Positions 39,033 through 47,486 of a DNA stretch of 64,000 nucleotides are shown here, one piece after another. The notes under the pieces are model-generated. The model saw only the letters and a program-made list of their open reading frames with translations, was not told the DNA's origin and did not search any database. Source of the stretch: Nocardia bovistercoris (GTDB lineage: Bacteria > Actinomycetota > Actinomycetes > Mycobacteriales > Mycobacteriaceae). Numbering within the stretch: position 1 is the first letter of the stretch; each line of letters begins with the position of its first letter. The stretch covers positions 487,995-551,994 of the forward strand of contig NZ_JADMLG010000001.1 of assembly GCF_015674855.1 (NCBI RefSeq), given 5' to 3'. The translations under genes and the position numbers were made by a program.

Positions 39033-39794
39033 TCAACGATGGGACAGGCGGCCGAAGATCAGCGTCGACCAGGCCGCGCCCGCCGATCCGAGCGCGAGGC
39101 ACCAGAGCACGGCCGCGGTCGCCGACCCGCCCGCTCCGCTGCCGCCGAGTAATTCGCGCACGGTGTCGATCACCGGTGTGGCGGGTTGGTGCTCGGCGAA
39201 GCCGCGCAACCAGCCAGGCATGGTCGAGGTGGGCACGAACGCGCTGCTGATGTAGAGCACGAACATGATCGCGTAGGTCAACCCGCCCGCCGCCTCGGGA
39301 TTCTGGGCGAGCAGGCCGAGCGCTACCGAGATCCACGAGATCGCCGCCACGAACAGGGTGATCACCGCCGCCGCGCCCAGCCACTGCCAGATCCTGGCGT
39401 GCGGACGGAATCCGAGGGCCACCGCAACGGCCACCGCGATGGCGATCGCGGCGAGATTGCGCAGCACCCCCTCGACGACGTGTCCGACCAGGACCGCCTG
39501 CCGGAACATCGGCAGGGTGCGGAAACGGTCGATGCTGCCGCGCGTCATATCCGTCGACACGGCGGTCGCGGTGATCGAGGAGCCGAAACCCGTGCACAGC
39601 ATCATGATGCCGGGCACCACGTAGTCCAGATACGACCCGCCGACATCGATGGCGCCGCCGAAGACGTAGGTGAACAGCAGCATCACGAAGATCGGCATGA
39701 GTACCGAGATGATCAGCGTGTCCCTGCTGCGCAGCGTATGCCGCACGCATCTGCGCAGCATGACCGAAGAATCGGCGACGACGGCCGCGATCAT
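39033..39794 (-). CDS. ABC-2 type (DrrB-like) permease
   Basis: This 253-residue membrane protein has six transmembrane helices with the ABC-2 permease pattern: SRDTLIISVLMPIFVMLLFTYVFGG, DYVVPGIMMLCTGFGSSITA, DMTRGSIDRFRTLPM, LGLLAQNPEAAGGLTYAIMFVLYISSAFVPTSTMPGWLRGFAEHQP. It belongs to the daunorubicin-type efflux subfamily that exports glycosylated natural products or lipids. It needs an ATPase partner, but no ABC ATPase gene lies in this window. The ATG overlaps the glycosyltransferase stop by 4 bases, so it is made together with that enzyme. Confidence 0.92.
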   Translation of the reverse strand: MIAAVVADSSVMLRRCVRHTLRSRDTLIISVLMPIFVMLLFTYVFGGAIDVGGSYLDYVVPGIMMLCTGFGSSITATAVSTDMTRGSIDRFRTLPMFRQAVLVGHVVEGVLRNLAAIAIAVAVAVALGFRPHARIWQWLGAAAVITLFVAAISWISVALGLLAQNPEAAGGLTYAIMFVLYISSAFVPTSTMPGWLRGFAEHQPATPVIDTVRELLGGSGAGGSATAAVLWCLALGSAGAAWSTLIFGRLSHR

Positions 39795-41074
39795 CGAGCC
39801 CGCGCCTCGACGATGTCGGCGGCGTGCGCGGCCGTGCCCTCGGTGCGCAGGGTCGCGGCGAATCGCGCGGCGGCGGTGCGCCGTTCGGGTCGCAGTACCC
39901 GCTCGAGCGCGCGTTCGAGGCGGTCGGCCCCGAGCCGGGTGAACGGCAGATGCGCACCGACCCCGAGGCGCTCGACCTGCGCTCCCCACAGCGGCTGCTC
40001 GAACGACACCGAGCACACCAGGGTCGGCAGTCCGGCGCGCAGACCCTCGAACAGGGTGCCGATCCCGCCGTGGTGGACCGCGGCCGCGCAGTGCGGGAAC
40101 ACCAGGTCGTGGGCGAACGGGCCGACCACCGCCAGTTCGGGGCCGCCGCGCTCGCGTGCCCGGTCCAGGTCGAGGTCGCTCCAGCCCGCGCTCACCAGCG
40201 CGCGCACCCCGAGCCGCGCCGATACCCGCGAGACCATGTCGACCACGGCGGCGGTGTCGCGGATCGGCATGCTGCCGAATCCGAAGAACACCGGCGGCGG
40301 TCCCTGTTCGATCCAGGCAAGGATGTCTTCGTGCGCGCCGCCGGTTTCGCCGACCGCCGCGCGGGCCGCCGCGTCCAGGGTGAGGAATCCGGTGAACGGC
40401 CTGCGCTCGTCCCACTGCTCCGGCAGGCCGGGCACCAGCGCGGGATCGTAGATCTGGATCTCGGGGACCCCGGCGCGCGCCAGGACCGCCGCCGTGCTCG
40501 CCCGCGACGGCGCGAGCCCGAGCGTCGCACGCAGCGCGTTGAGATAGCGCATGAAGACCACCCGCCGCACATTCTCGGCGAGCAGCCAGGTGCCGCGATT
40601 CACCAACGCGGGCGGATTCCAGTGCGGCGGAAGCGAGCCGGGAAAGGGGTAGGCGCCATTGTCTCGGCACGGGAAGTAATGCAGGCTGACCAGCGGCACC
40701 CCCATCGCCTCGGCGACCGAACTCGCTCTGTCCTCGGTCACGGTGCTGGCCACGATCAGATCCGCGCCTGCGCAGACCTCGATCACCTCGCGGTTCATCC
40801 GCTCGGCGTAACCCGCCATCTGCCGCGCCACCAATTGCATCAGGCGCAGGGTGTTGCCCGCCGCTAGCGCGCGTTGCCCCTCCTCGGAGCTGTAGAGCTG
40901 TTGGACATCCGGGCCGCAGGACACGGCGGGCAGACCTGTCGCGGTGACGAAGTCGACCAGATTCGGCGGAGCGCCGAGGATCACGTCGTGGCCGCGGCCG
41001 CGCAGTTCGAGGCCGAGCGCGACCACGGGCTGCACATCCCCGCGGGTTCCGGTGAGCGGAATCGCTATTTTCAC
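39791..41074 (-). CDS. GT1-family (UGT/GtfB-like) glycosyltransferase
   Basis: This 427-residue enzyme starts with KIAIPLTGTRGDVQPVVALGLELRGRGHDV, the hallmark N-terminus of the MGT/UGT group. It ends with the nucleotide-sugar motif VFPHCAAAVHHGGIGTLFEGLRAGLPTLV and a following SFEQP donor-binding pair. These enzymes glycosylate small lipophilic acceptors such as macrolides, sterols or glycopeptides. The sugar and acceptor are unknown. It is upstream of and overlapping the ABC-2 permease, which could export the product, and divergent from the GT4-P450 fusion. The GTG at 41074 fits the family start. Confidence 0.92.
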   Translation of the reverse strand: MKIAIPLTGTRGDVQPVVALGLELRGRGHDVILGAPPNLVDFVTATGLPAVSCGPDVQQLYSSEEGQRALAAGNTLRLMQLVARQMAGYAERMNREVIEVCAGADLIVASTVTEDRASSVAEAMGVPLVSLHYFPCRDNGAYPFPGSLPPHWNPPALVNRGTWLLAENVRRVVFMRYLNALRATLGLAPSRASTAAVLARAGVPEIQIYDPALVPGLPEQWDERRPFTGFLTLDAAARAAVGETGGAHEDILAWIEQGPPPVFFGFGSMPIRDTAAVVDMVSRVSARLGVRALVSAGWSDLDLDRARERGGPELAVVGPFAHDLVFPHCAAAVHHGGIGTLFEGLRAGLPTLVCSVSFEQPLWGAQVERLGVGAHLPFTRLGADRLERALERVLRPERRTAAARFAATLRTEGTAAHAADIVEARAR

Positions 41075-41250
41075 GACGCCGCCACGTACTCGAAGTTCCG
41101 CGACGCCGCCCATTCCTTCGAATTCACAGAAGCGACCATAAACGCATCGAAGAACACTGAGCAATGGCGCACGGTCACAGATCGCACCCTTCCCAACGCA
41201 CGGCGAGATATTTGTGGAAATCGGCTCTCTCGCACGGCAGTACAGCCGAG

Positions 41251-41256
41251 TACAGT
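41251..41256 (+). promoter_or_regulatory. Putative -10 element for the leaderless GT4-P450 gene
   Basis: TACAGT (TANNNT) ends 8 bases before GTG 41265. A related TACAGC lies 10 bases upstream as part of an imperfect 10-base repeat. No ribosome-binding site fits the GTG, so a leaderless transcript is likely. Confidence 0.4.
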
Positions 41257-41264
41257 GCCGTGTT

Positions 41265-43844
41265 GTGCATGTAGCGATGTTCATGGACTTCCACCCGGAC
41301 ACGCTCGGCGGCATCCAGACCGCAGTCGCCGCGCTCCGAGGCGGCCTCGAACGTACGGGTCACCGAGTGACCCTGTTCGTGGCGCCGCATTCCAATGGAG
41401 CGCCGCATTCCAGTGCAGCCGCGCCGACCCTCGCCGATGTGGTCGAACTGCACGCATCCGGTCCACGTGTGAACGATTTCCCCATGGTGCTGCCGACGGC
41501 GCGCAACGACGAGTTGATCGACGCGGTCTTCGCCGCGCGCGGCCCCTTCGACGTGGTACACACCCACACCACCTACGGTGTGTCCATCGCGGGCATGAAA
41601 GCCGCCCGTCGGCACCGCGTCCCGCTGGTGCACACCGCGCAGAGCCGTGACGACAACTTCCTCGAGCACACCTCCCCCGCGCCGCTGGCCGCCGCATTGG
41701 CGCTGCGGGCGTTTCACGGGTGTTTCGTCCCGCACGATCGGCGCATGCCGCGCGTGGCCGAGAGTCGGGCCGCGCGGCACGCCTGGCGGACCATCGTCGG
41801 CCAGGCGCAGGCGGCCGACCATGTGATCGCTCCGACCCGGCATTTCGCCCAGGCGCTGCTGGCGCACGGGCTGACGGCGCCACTGCGGGTGGTGTCCAAC
41901 GGCGTCGACGACGAACTCGTGGACCGCCTGCGCGACGCGGCGCCCGAGGACCTGCGGACACAGGGTCCGCTGCGGCTGGTGTGGAGCGGACGACTCTCGG
42001 CCGAGAAGCGACCGCTGACCGCCGTGGAAGCCGTGCGCATGACCCCCGGCTGCACCCTCGACCTGTTCGGCGAAGGCGATCTGCGCGACCGGATACGCGC
42101 CGTCGTGGACCGTGACGGACTCGCCGACCGCATCCGCGCGCACGGCAGGGTGCCCCGCGAGCGTTGGGTCGCCACGGTCGCACACGCTGACGTGGTGCTG
42201 TCCACCTCGCACGATTTCGACACCCAGGGCCTGGTCCTGCTCGAGGCGGTGGCGGCCGGGGTGCCGATCGTCCACTGCGATCCGGCTCTGGCCGAGTCGG
42301 TGCCAGAGGGCGGCGGTGTGTGCGCCGCCGATCCGTCGGCGGCGGCGCTCGCGCGGACCATCGCCGAACTCGACGCGGATCGCGCGAAACTGTCGCGGAT
42401 GCGCGAGATCGTAGCCGCGCAGGCGGATTCGGTGCGCATGTCCCGGCAGGTAGCGGAGGTACTCGACGTCTATCGCGCGGCGGCGCGCCGCCGCGTCGCG
42501 GTAGCGCCGATGCCGCGTACCCTCGCCGAGGTGCCCACCGCGCCGGGGTCGGTGCCGTTCGTGGGACACAGCCTGCGCGCGCTGCGCGACGCCCCCGGCT
42601 TCGTCACCTCGCTGTCGGATCTCGGCCCGGTCGTGCGTATCCGGTTCGGCCGCAAGACCGGATACGTGCTCACCACCCCCGATCTGGTGCGCGAAGTCGG
42701 CCTCGGCGAGGTCGAATTCAACCGGGACGACCTGCGCGAGGCGATCGAGGACGTCGCGGGCGGTTCGGTGAACGTGTTGCGCGGCCCCGAGCACAAACTG
42801 CGCCGCCGGATGATCGCGCCCGCGCTGCGCCAGAGCCGACTGACCGAATACACCGCGGCCGCGGCCGACATCGCGCACACCTGGGCGGGCGGACTGCCCG
42901 CAGGTGAACGCGTGGATCTGATGGACGAGGCGCACGGCCTGATCCTCGACACCGTCTCCTCCACGCTGTTCACCGCGGATTTCAGCGACGAGGCGCGCCG
43001 CGCCATCCGCGACAACGTGCCGTGGCTGCTGAGCCAGGTACTCCTGCGCACCGCTCTGCCGCCGCAGGTGCGCCGCATGCGGTTGATCGCCAACTACCGG
43101 TGGCGCGGCAAGGCGCGCCACCTGCGCGGGGTCATCGGCGGCGTGGTGGCCGAATACCGACGCCACGACGAGGATTTCAACGATGTCGTGTCCGCGCTCA
43201 TCCGCCACACCGACGCCGAGACCGGGGCGCGGCTGTCCGACGAGCACATCATCGACGAGGCGATCCTCATGCTCGCCGCAGGCGTGGGTTCCATGGCGTC
43301 GCTGGCGGGCTGGCTGTGGCACGAGGTGATGACCCGGCCGCCGATCGCCGAACGGCTCTACGCCGAACTCGATGCCGTGGTCGGTGCCGGGCCGGTCGGA
43401 CCCGCGCATCTGCACGCGCTGCCCTATCTGCGGCAGGTGGTGGCGGAGACGCTGCGGTTCTGGGGTACCTGGATCAGCGGGAGCAACGCCGACGGCGACG
43501 TGACGATCGGCGGGCTCACCATTCCCGCGGGCGCCGCCGTCATGTTCAGTCCCTATATGGTGCAACACGATCCGCGCTACTATCCCGCCCCGGAGACCTT
43601 CGATCCCGACCGCTGGTCGCCGGATCGGGCCGACGATATCGACAAGAAGGCGATTCTGTCCTTCGGTGTCGGTCGCCGCCGTTGCCTCGGCGACCATTTC
43701 GCGACCCTCGAGATCACCCTGGCCTCCGCGGCGCTGCTCGCGCGCTGGCGGCCGGTGCCCGACCCCGGCTACGTGGTGCGCGCCTCCAATCGCGATTTCG
43801 TGCTGTCGCCCTCGGCCATACCGGTGACCCTGCACCCGCGTTAG
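41265..43844 (+). CDS. GT4 glycosyltransferase / cytochrome P450 fusion protein
   Basis: One uninterrupted 859-residue reading frame joins two enzymes. Residues 1 to about 400 are a GT4/GT-B glycosyltransferase: MFMDFHPDTLGGIQTAV (nucleotide loop), APTRHFAQALL, VVSNGVDDELV, WSGRLSAEKRP and FDTQGLVLLEAVAAG (the second Glu of the EX7E motif kept, the first replaced by Asp). Residues about 416-859 form a P450: PTAPGSVPFVGHSL start, I-helix AGVGS at 672-676, ETLR at 728 and heme loop FGVGRRRCLGDHFA with Cys807. The I-helix lacks the usual acid-threonine pair. The partners are not separated by a stop or start. Substrate unknown; neighbours suggest a glycosylated, oxidised compound. Confidence 0.9.
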   Translation: MHVAMFMDFHPDTLGGIQTAVAALRGGLERTGHRVTLFVAPHSNGAPHSSAAAPTLADVVELHASGPRVNDFPMVLPTARNDELIDAVFAARGPFDVVHTHTTYGVSIAGMKAARRHRVPLVHTAQSRDDNFLEHTSPAPLAAALALRAFHGCFVPHDRRMPRVAESRAARHAWRTIVGQAQAADHVIAPTRHFAQALLAHGLTAPLRVVSNGVDDELVDRLRDAAPEDLRTQGPLRLVWSGRLSAEKRPLTAVEAVRMTPGCTLDLFGEGDLRDRIRAVVDRDGLADRIRAHGRVPRERWVATVAHADVVLSTSHDFDTQGLVLLEAVAAGVPIVHCDPALAESVPEGGGVCAADPSAAALARTIAELDADRAKLSRMREIVAAQADSVRMSRQVAEVLDVYRAAARRRVAVAPMPRTLAEVPTAPGSVPFVGHSLRALRDAPGFVTSLSDLGPVVRIRFGRKTGYVLTTPDLVREVGLGEVEFNRDDLREAIEDVAGGSVNVLRGPEHKLRRRMIAPALRQSRLTEYTAAAADIAHTWAGGLPAGERVDLMDEAHGLILDTVSSTLFTADFSDEARRAIRDNVPWLLSQVLLRTALPPQVRRMRLIANYRWRGKARHLRGVIGGVVAEYRRHDEDFNDVVSALIRHTDAETGARLSDEHIIDEAILMLAAGVGSMASLAGWLWHEVMTRPPIAERLYAELDAVVGAGPVGPAHLHALPYLRQVVAETLRFWGTWISGSNADGDVTIGGLTIPAGAAVMFSPYMVQHDPRYYPAPETFDPDRWSPDRADDIDKKAILSFGVGRRRCLGDHFATLEITLASAALLARWRPVPDPGYVVRASNRDFVLSPSAIPVTLHPR
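41382..41417 (+). repeat. 18-base tandem duplication inside the GT4 domain
   Basis: Two near-identical 18-base units (GCGCCGCATTCCAATGGA, then GCGCCGCATTCCAGTGCA) encode APHSNG and APHSSA in the N-terminal GT domain. It is an in-frame slippage-type duplication. Confidence 0.85.
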
Positions 43845-43924
43845 CGCGCACGGCGCACTCGCTCCGCCCGGTTCGGGCGAACCAGGCGACCCGTTTCCCG
43901 CGAGCGGGGCGAACCGAACCCTCG

Positions 43925-45298
43925 TCACAGCGCCTCCGGGCCGAGGTCGAGACCGAGACCGGCGGCGGTGGCGTGCCCGCTGCGCCCGAGCCTGCGCAGG
44001 GATTCCGGCCGCAGACCGTTGCGCAGCGCGGTCTCCAGCAGTTGCGCCAGGGAGTGCACCGGTTCGGCGGTCAGCGCGGTGTCGAGGGCGATTCCGGCGA
44101 ACGGGCCGTCGCCCCGGACATAGGCGCTGTAGGCCAGCAGGACGGCGGCATCGGCGCGGTCGGATCCTGAACTCGCGCGCACCATGGTGAGCCACACGTC
44201 CTCGGCCGCGGCGGCGTGCTCGCCGATCGCGAGCGCGAACAGGCTGTCGCGCACCACCTGATCGCGCAAACCGACGACGAGCCGGGCGATTTCGGTGTCG
44301 CCGAGTTCGGCGCCGGATTCGGCGTTCGCGACCTGCCACAGCGCGTATTCGACGATGTTGCGGCGGTAGTGGTCGAGATCGTCGTGGCGCACCGCCCTGG
44401 TGAAGCGGTCGTGCGCGGCGTCGGTGGCGGCGCCGAGCCGTGCCGCGACCCGCTCGCTCAGTTCGTCGTCGCGCGCCAGCAGCGCGGTGAGTTCGGCGCG
44501 CGAGCGGTGGATGGTGCGCCCGTCGAGGACCTGCGCGAGCGCCACCGGCGACGCCGTGGGGTCGGCGACGACACCCCGCTCACCCGGATCGAACAGATTC
44601 CACCACCACCGACCTGTCTCGATCGCGCACACCGCCCACGCGCCCGAGACCTCGATGCCGCGCCGCGCCAGTTGCTTGTCGAGCGCCGTCACCACCCGGC
44701 CCGGTGCGCGGTCGTCGGGGAGCGCGCTCGCGGGCCCCGGACGCGGGGCTCGGTGCGGACCCACCGGTTCGGGTAGCCGATCGTCGACGACGACGGCCAG
44801 CACTTCGCGGGCACCTTCCACCGAGCAGATCTGCGCGAGGCAGGCCGCGTACGTCTCGATCCGTTCGTGGCCGCCGTCACCGAGGTCGAATCGCACCACC
44901 GCCTCGATCGTCGGGCTCGGGCCGGGGCGCAGGACGGCGACCACCAGTGAGCATTCGGGGACGAATCCGACCATCGCGGGCAACGCGGCGATGAGTTCGC
45001 CGGGATCGTCGACCCGCAGCGCGCCGTAGCGCGGACCGGACTCGCGGCACAGCGCGGTGGGCGCTATCACGGTGGTGAAGGCACCGAAATCGTCGGGGAC
45101 GTCGGATATTCGGCGCGCGCCCCGCCGCAGGCCGTCGCCCGCGACCGGGCGGCGCGGGGCGTTGCGGCAGGCGCGTGCGGGCAGCACGTCGCGACGGTCG
45201 GCGAACATCTCGGCCTCGGCGATCTCGGCCTCGGCCATATCAGCTTCGGCCGAATCGGCTTCGGCGCCGCGATCGTGCGGTTCGGTGGATGTGCTCAT
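43925..45298 (-). CDS. DUF4192 domain-containing protein
   Basis: This 457-residue protein carries the DUF4192 signature DDPGELIAALPAMVGFVPECSLVVAVL, followed by RFDLGD, REVLAVVVDDR and a long helical C-terminal half (HSLAQLLETALRNGL, LRRLGRSGHATAAG). The first 40 residues are repeated acidic Ala/Glu/Asp units. No catalytic motif is known. The family is common in actinobacteria and occurs in this neighbourhood in mycobacteria. ATG start at 45298. The N-terminal tail is probably disordered. Confidence 0.88.
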   Translation of the reverse strand: MSTSTEPHDRGAEADSAEADMAEAEIAEAEMFADRRDVLPARACRNAPRRPVAGDGLRRGARRISDVPDDFGAFTTVIAPTALCRESGPRYGALRVDDPGELIAALPAMVGFVPECSLVVAVLRPGPSPTIEAVVRFDLGDGGHERIETYAACLAQICSVEGAREVLAVVVDDRLPEPVGPHRAPRPGPASALPDDRAPGRVVTALDKQLARRGIEVSGAWAVCAIETGRWWWNLFDPGERGVVADPTASPVALAQVLDGRTIHRSRAELTALLARDDELSERVAARLGAATDAAHDRFTRAVRHDDLDHYRRNIVEYALWQVANAESGAELGDTEIARLVVGLRDQVVRDSLFALAIGEHAAAAEDVWLTMVRASSGSDRADAAVLLAYSAYVRGDGPFAGIALDTALTAEPVHSLAQLLETALRNGLRPESLRRLGRSGHATAAGLGLDLGPEAL

Positions 45299-45387
45299 GG
45301 ACCGAGAATGCGTTGCGGACGCACGGCCGTAGGTGCGACGACCTGGGGTTTCTCCCGGCCTGTGGATAATGTGACCCCTGTGGACAA

Positions 45388-46104
45388 CTAGGCTTCGCGC
45401 ACCTCACGGGCCGCGACCGCGAACAGTTCGTCGAGTGCCTCCGCATCGGGTCGCGCATCGCCGAAGCTCATGTAGGTCACCGTGATTCGCACATCGGAGA
45501 TCTGTCCGACCAGCGTCAGCATGGTCCGGACCGTCCCGGTCCCGCCCGCGTCGGGTCGTACCGTGCGCGTCAGGCCGAGCGTGTCGTCGGCGTCGACGGG
45601 CGGCGCGTCGAACAATTCGGTGCCGACGGTGGTCACCAGACCGGATTTGCTGACCCGTATCTCGCCGCAGCCCCGCAGCTGCGCGCGCAGTTCCCCCAGC
45701 GGCCGGTCGGTGCGGGTCAGCTCGACGGTCAGGGTGGCGCGGGTGTCGTTGTCCGTGCCGACGGCGATCGCGGTGCGATCGGGTCCGTTGCCCTGTTGCG
45801 GCGGTGTGCAGCGCGCGGGCAGCACAGTCGCGCCGCGCGCGACGCCGGTCAGGTCCTCGGCCGCCTGCGCCGCCGCCTCCGGCGGGAGCACCACCGCCTG
45901 GTATCCGGCCGGGAATCGCGTCGGATCGGGCAGCAGCGCGTTCAGGTCGCCCGGAATTCGCCGGTTCACCGTGGTCGGTTCGGCGGCGATCGGATGTCCC
46001 GCCACGATGCCCGAACACCCCGCCGCCAGCGCTACGATGGTGGAGACCACGCCGGATACGGCGATGATCGAACCCCGCCTCGGAATCGACTCCGGCCACG
46101 TCAC
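45388..46104 (-). CDS. Probable DUF5642-like lipoprotein
   Basis: This 238-residue exported protein has a signal peptide (GSIIAVSGVVSTIVALAAGC) with a lipobox-like AAGC, so Cys at about residue 30 should be lipid-modified. The mature domain reads PGDLNALLPDPTRFPAGYQAVVL, with cysteines in ARCTPPQ and RGCGEI, and VTYMSFGDARPDAEALDELF near the end. This resembles DUF5642-type envelope proteins of mycolic-acid bacteria; the role is unknown. GTG start at 46104. Confidence 0.75.
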   Translation of the reverse strand: MTWPESIPRRGSIIAVSGVVSTIVALAAGCSGIVAGHPIAAEPTTVNRRIPGDLNALLPDPTRFPAGYQAVVLPPEAAAQAAEDLTGVARGATVLPARCTPPQQGNGPDRTAIAVGTDNDTRATLTVELTRTDRPLGELRAQLRGCGEIRVSKSGLVTTVGTELFDAPPVDADDTLGLTRTVRPDAGGTGTVRTMLTLVGQISDVRITVTYMSFGDARPDAEALDELFAVAAREVREA

Positions 46105-46439
46105 GGACCCACTGTGTCAAACTCCGCTCGGCCGTCCGTGTCGCCACGCCGAACGGCCCTGACCTGCCCGTGCCCGACCGCGAACGGTGCGGCGGCGCGA
46201 CGGGATCGCACCGCGGTGCGACCGGACGCGGGTTTCGTACATCCGGTGTGGGGAATGCACACACCCCGACCGCTGTTGGCTGGACTGTCGGGCGGTGTCA
46301 CACCGTGTGCGGTGGGTGTCGCCGTCATAGGGGACAATGAACGAGGTTCCCCCGCGCGCGGCGCACCGGGTGCCGGGACACGGAGGTCCCGCCACCGTAT
46401 CCGGCACGCAGGTGCGGACCGCGCAGGAAGGAGTACGCG
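46105..46439. other. 335-base gap upstream of the PAC2 gene
   Basis: This gap separates the divergent lipoprotein and PAC2 genes. It contains a perfect dyad CGGTGTCACACCG at 46293-46305 (6-bp arms) that could be a repressor site, and a strong GGAAGGAG ribosome site at the right end. GACAAT near 46333 might be a -10 box, without a clear -35. No gene was recognised. Confidence 0.5.
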
Positions 46440-47378
46440 ATGGACTACGAGTCGCGAATGTACGAACTGGAGTTCCCCGCTCCGCAGCTGTCGTCCGCCG
46501 ACGGCTCGGGGCCGGTCCTCGTGCACGGGCTGGAGGGATTCACCGACGCCGGTCATGCCGTCCGGCTGGCCACCACGCACCTGCGCGAGAGCCTCGAGAC
46601 CGAACTGGTCGCCTCGTTCGACGTCGACGAGTTGCTCGACTACCGCTCGCGGCGTCCGCTCATGACCTTCAAGACCGACCACTTCGCCGATTACGCGGAG
46701 CCCGAACTGAATCTGTGGGCGCTGCGCGACACCGCGGGCACCCCGTTCCTGTTGCTGGCCGGTATGGAACCCGATCTGCGCTGGGAGAAGTTCACCACCG
46801 CGGTGCGCCTGTTGTCCGAACAGCTCGGCGTGCGCCGCAGCATCGGGCTCAGCGCGATCCCGATGGCGATTCCGCACACCCGCCCGCTCGGGGTCACCGC
46901 GCATTCGTCGAATCGCGACCTGGTCGGCGACCATCAGCGCTGGCCCGGCGAGTTGCAGGTGCCGGGCAGCGCCTCCTCGCTGCTGGAATACCGGATGGCC
47001 CAGCACGGTCACGAATCGGTGGGCTTCTCGGTGCACGTGCCGCACTACCTGGCGCAGACCTCCTATCCGGAGGCCGCGCAGACACTGCTGGAGAACGTCG
47101 CGGACAACGCGGGCCTCGAGATTCCGCTGGCCGCGCTCGGCGAGGCGGCGGCGCGGGTGCGCGAACAGGTCAACGAGCACATCGCGGGCAATGCCGAGGT
47201 GGAGACGGTGGTGCACGCGCTGGAACGCCAGTACGACAGCTTCGTCACCGCCCAGGAACAGCAGTCGAGTCTGCTGGCGGGCGACGGTGAGCTGCCCAGC
47301 GGCGACGAGCTCGGCGCCGAGTTCGAGCGCTTCCTCGCCGAACAGGGCGGTTGGGACGGCGACGCCCAGAAGGGCTGA
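46440..47378 (+). CDS. PAC2 family protein (Rv2714-like)
   Basis: This 312-residue protein is a PAC2/DUF75-type protein, related to proteasome-assembly chaperones. Marks are VLVHGLEGFTDAGHAVRLATTHL near the start, DVDELLDYRSRRPLMTF, FLLLAGMEPDLRWEKF and the C-terminal helical arm from AALGEAAARVREQVNEH. Rv2714 forms trimers of unknown function; actinobacterial members sit next to sigB/ideR genes, as here. GGAAGGAG precedes ATG 46440. Confidence 0.92.
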   Translation: MDYESRMYELEFPAPQLSSADGSGPVLVHGLEGFTDAGHAVRLATTHLRESLETELVASFDVDELLDYRSRRPLMTFKTDHFADYAEPELNLWALRDTAGTPFLLLAGMEPDLRWEKFTTAVRLLSEQLGVRRSIGLSAIPMAIPHTRPLGVTAHSSNRDLVGDHQRWPGELQVPGSASSLLEYRMAQHGHESVGFSVHVPHYLAQTSYPEAAQTLLENVADNAGLEIPLAALGEAAARVREQVNEHIAGNAEVETVVHALERQYDSFVTAQEQQSSLLAGDGELPSGDELGAEFERFLAEQGGWDGDAQKG

Positions 47379-47473
47379 GCCGAAGCGAGTCCGAACCGAA
47401 CGGTTGGTCCCGGCGACGCGCTGACCGCCCGCTACCGGGCGGCGGCCGCCTCGGACGCGCGCGGACGAGCACG

Positions 47474-47479
47474 TAGGGT
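47474..47479 (+). promoter_or_regulatory. Putative -10 element for the DUF3516 helicase gene
   Basis: TAGGGT (TANNNT) ends 7 bases before GTG 47487, the start expected from homologues (DLTELLEIPG). It suggests a leaderless mRNA and argues against the earlier GTG at 47478. Confidence 0.4.
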
Positions 47480-47486
47480 GGTCGGA

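Noticed and set aside
41175..44339. Long minus-strand open frame covering the GT4-P450 gene
   Set aside because: No domain motifs and typical mirror-frame composition; the plus-strand gene has clear catalytic motifs throughout.
47478..47486. Upstream GTG as the start of the DUF3516 helicase
   Set aside because: It would overlap the -10-like TAGGGT, and homologues begin at the later start.
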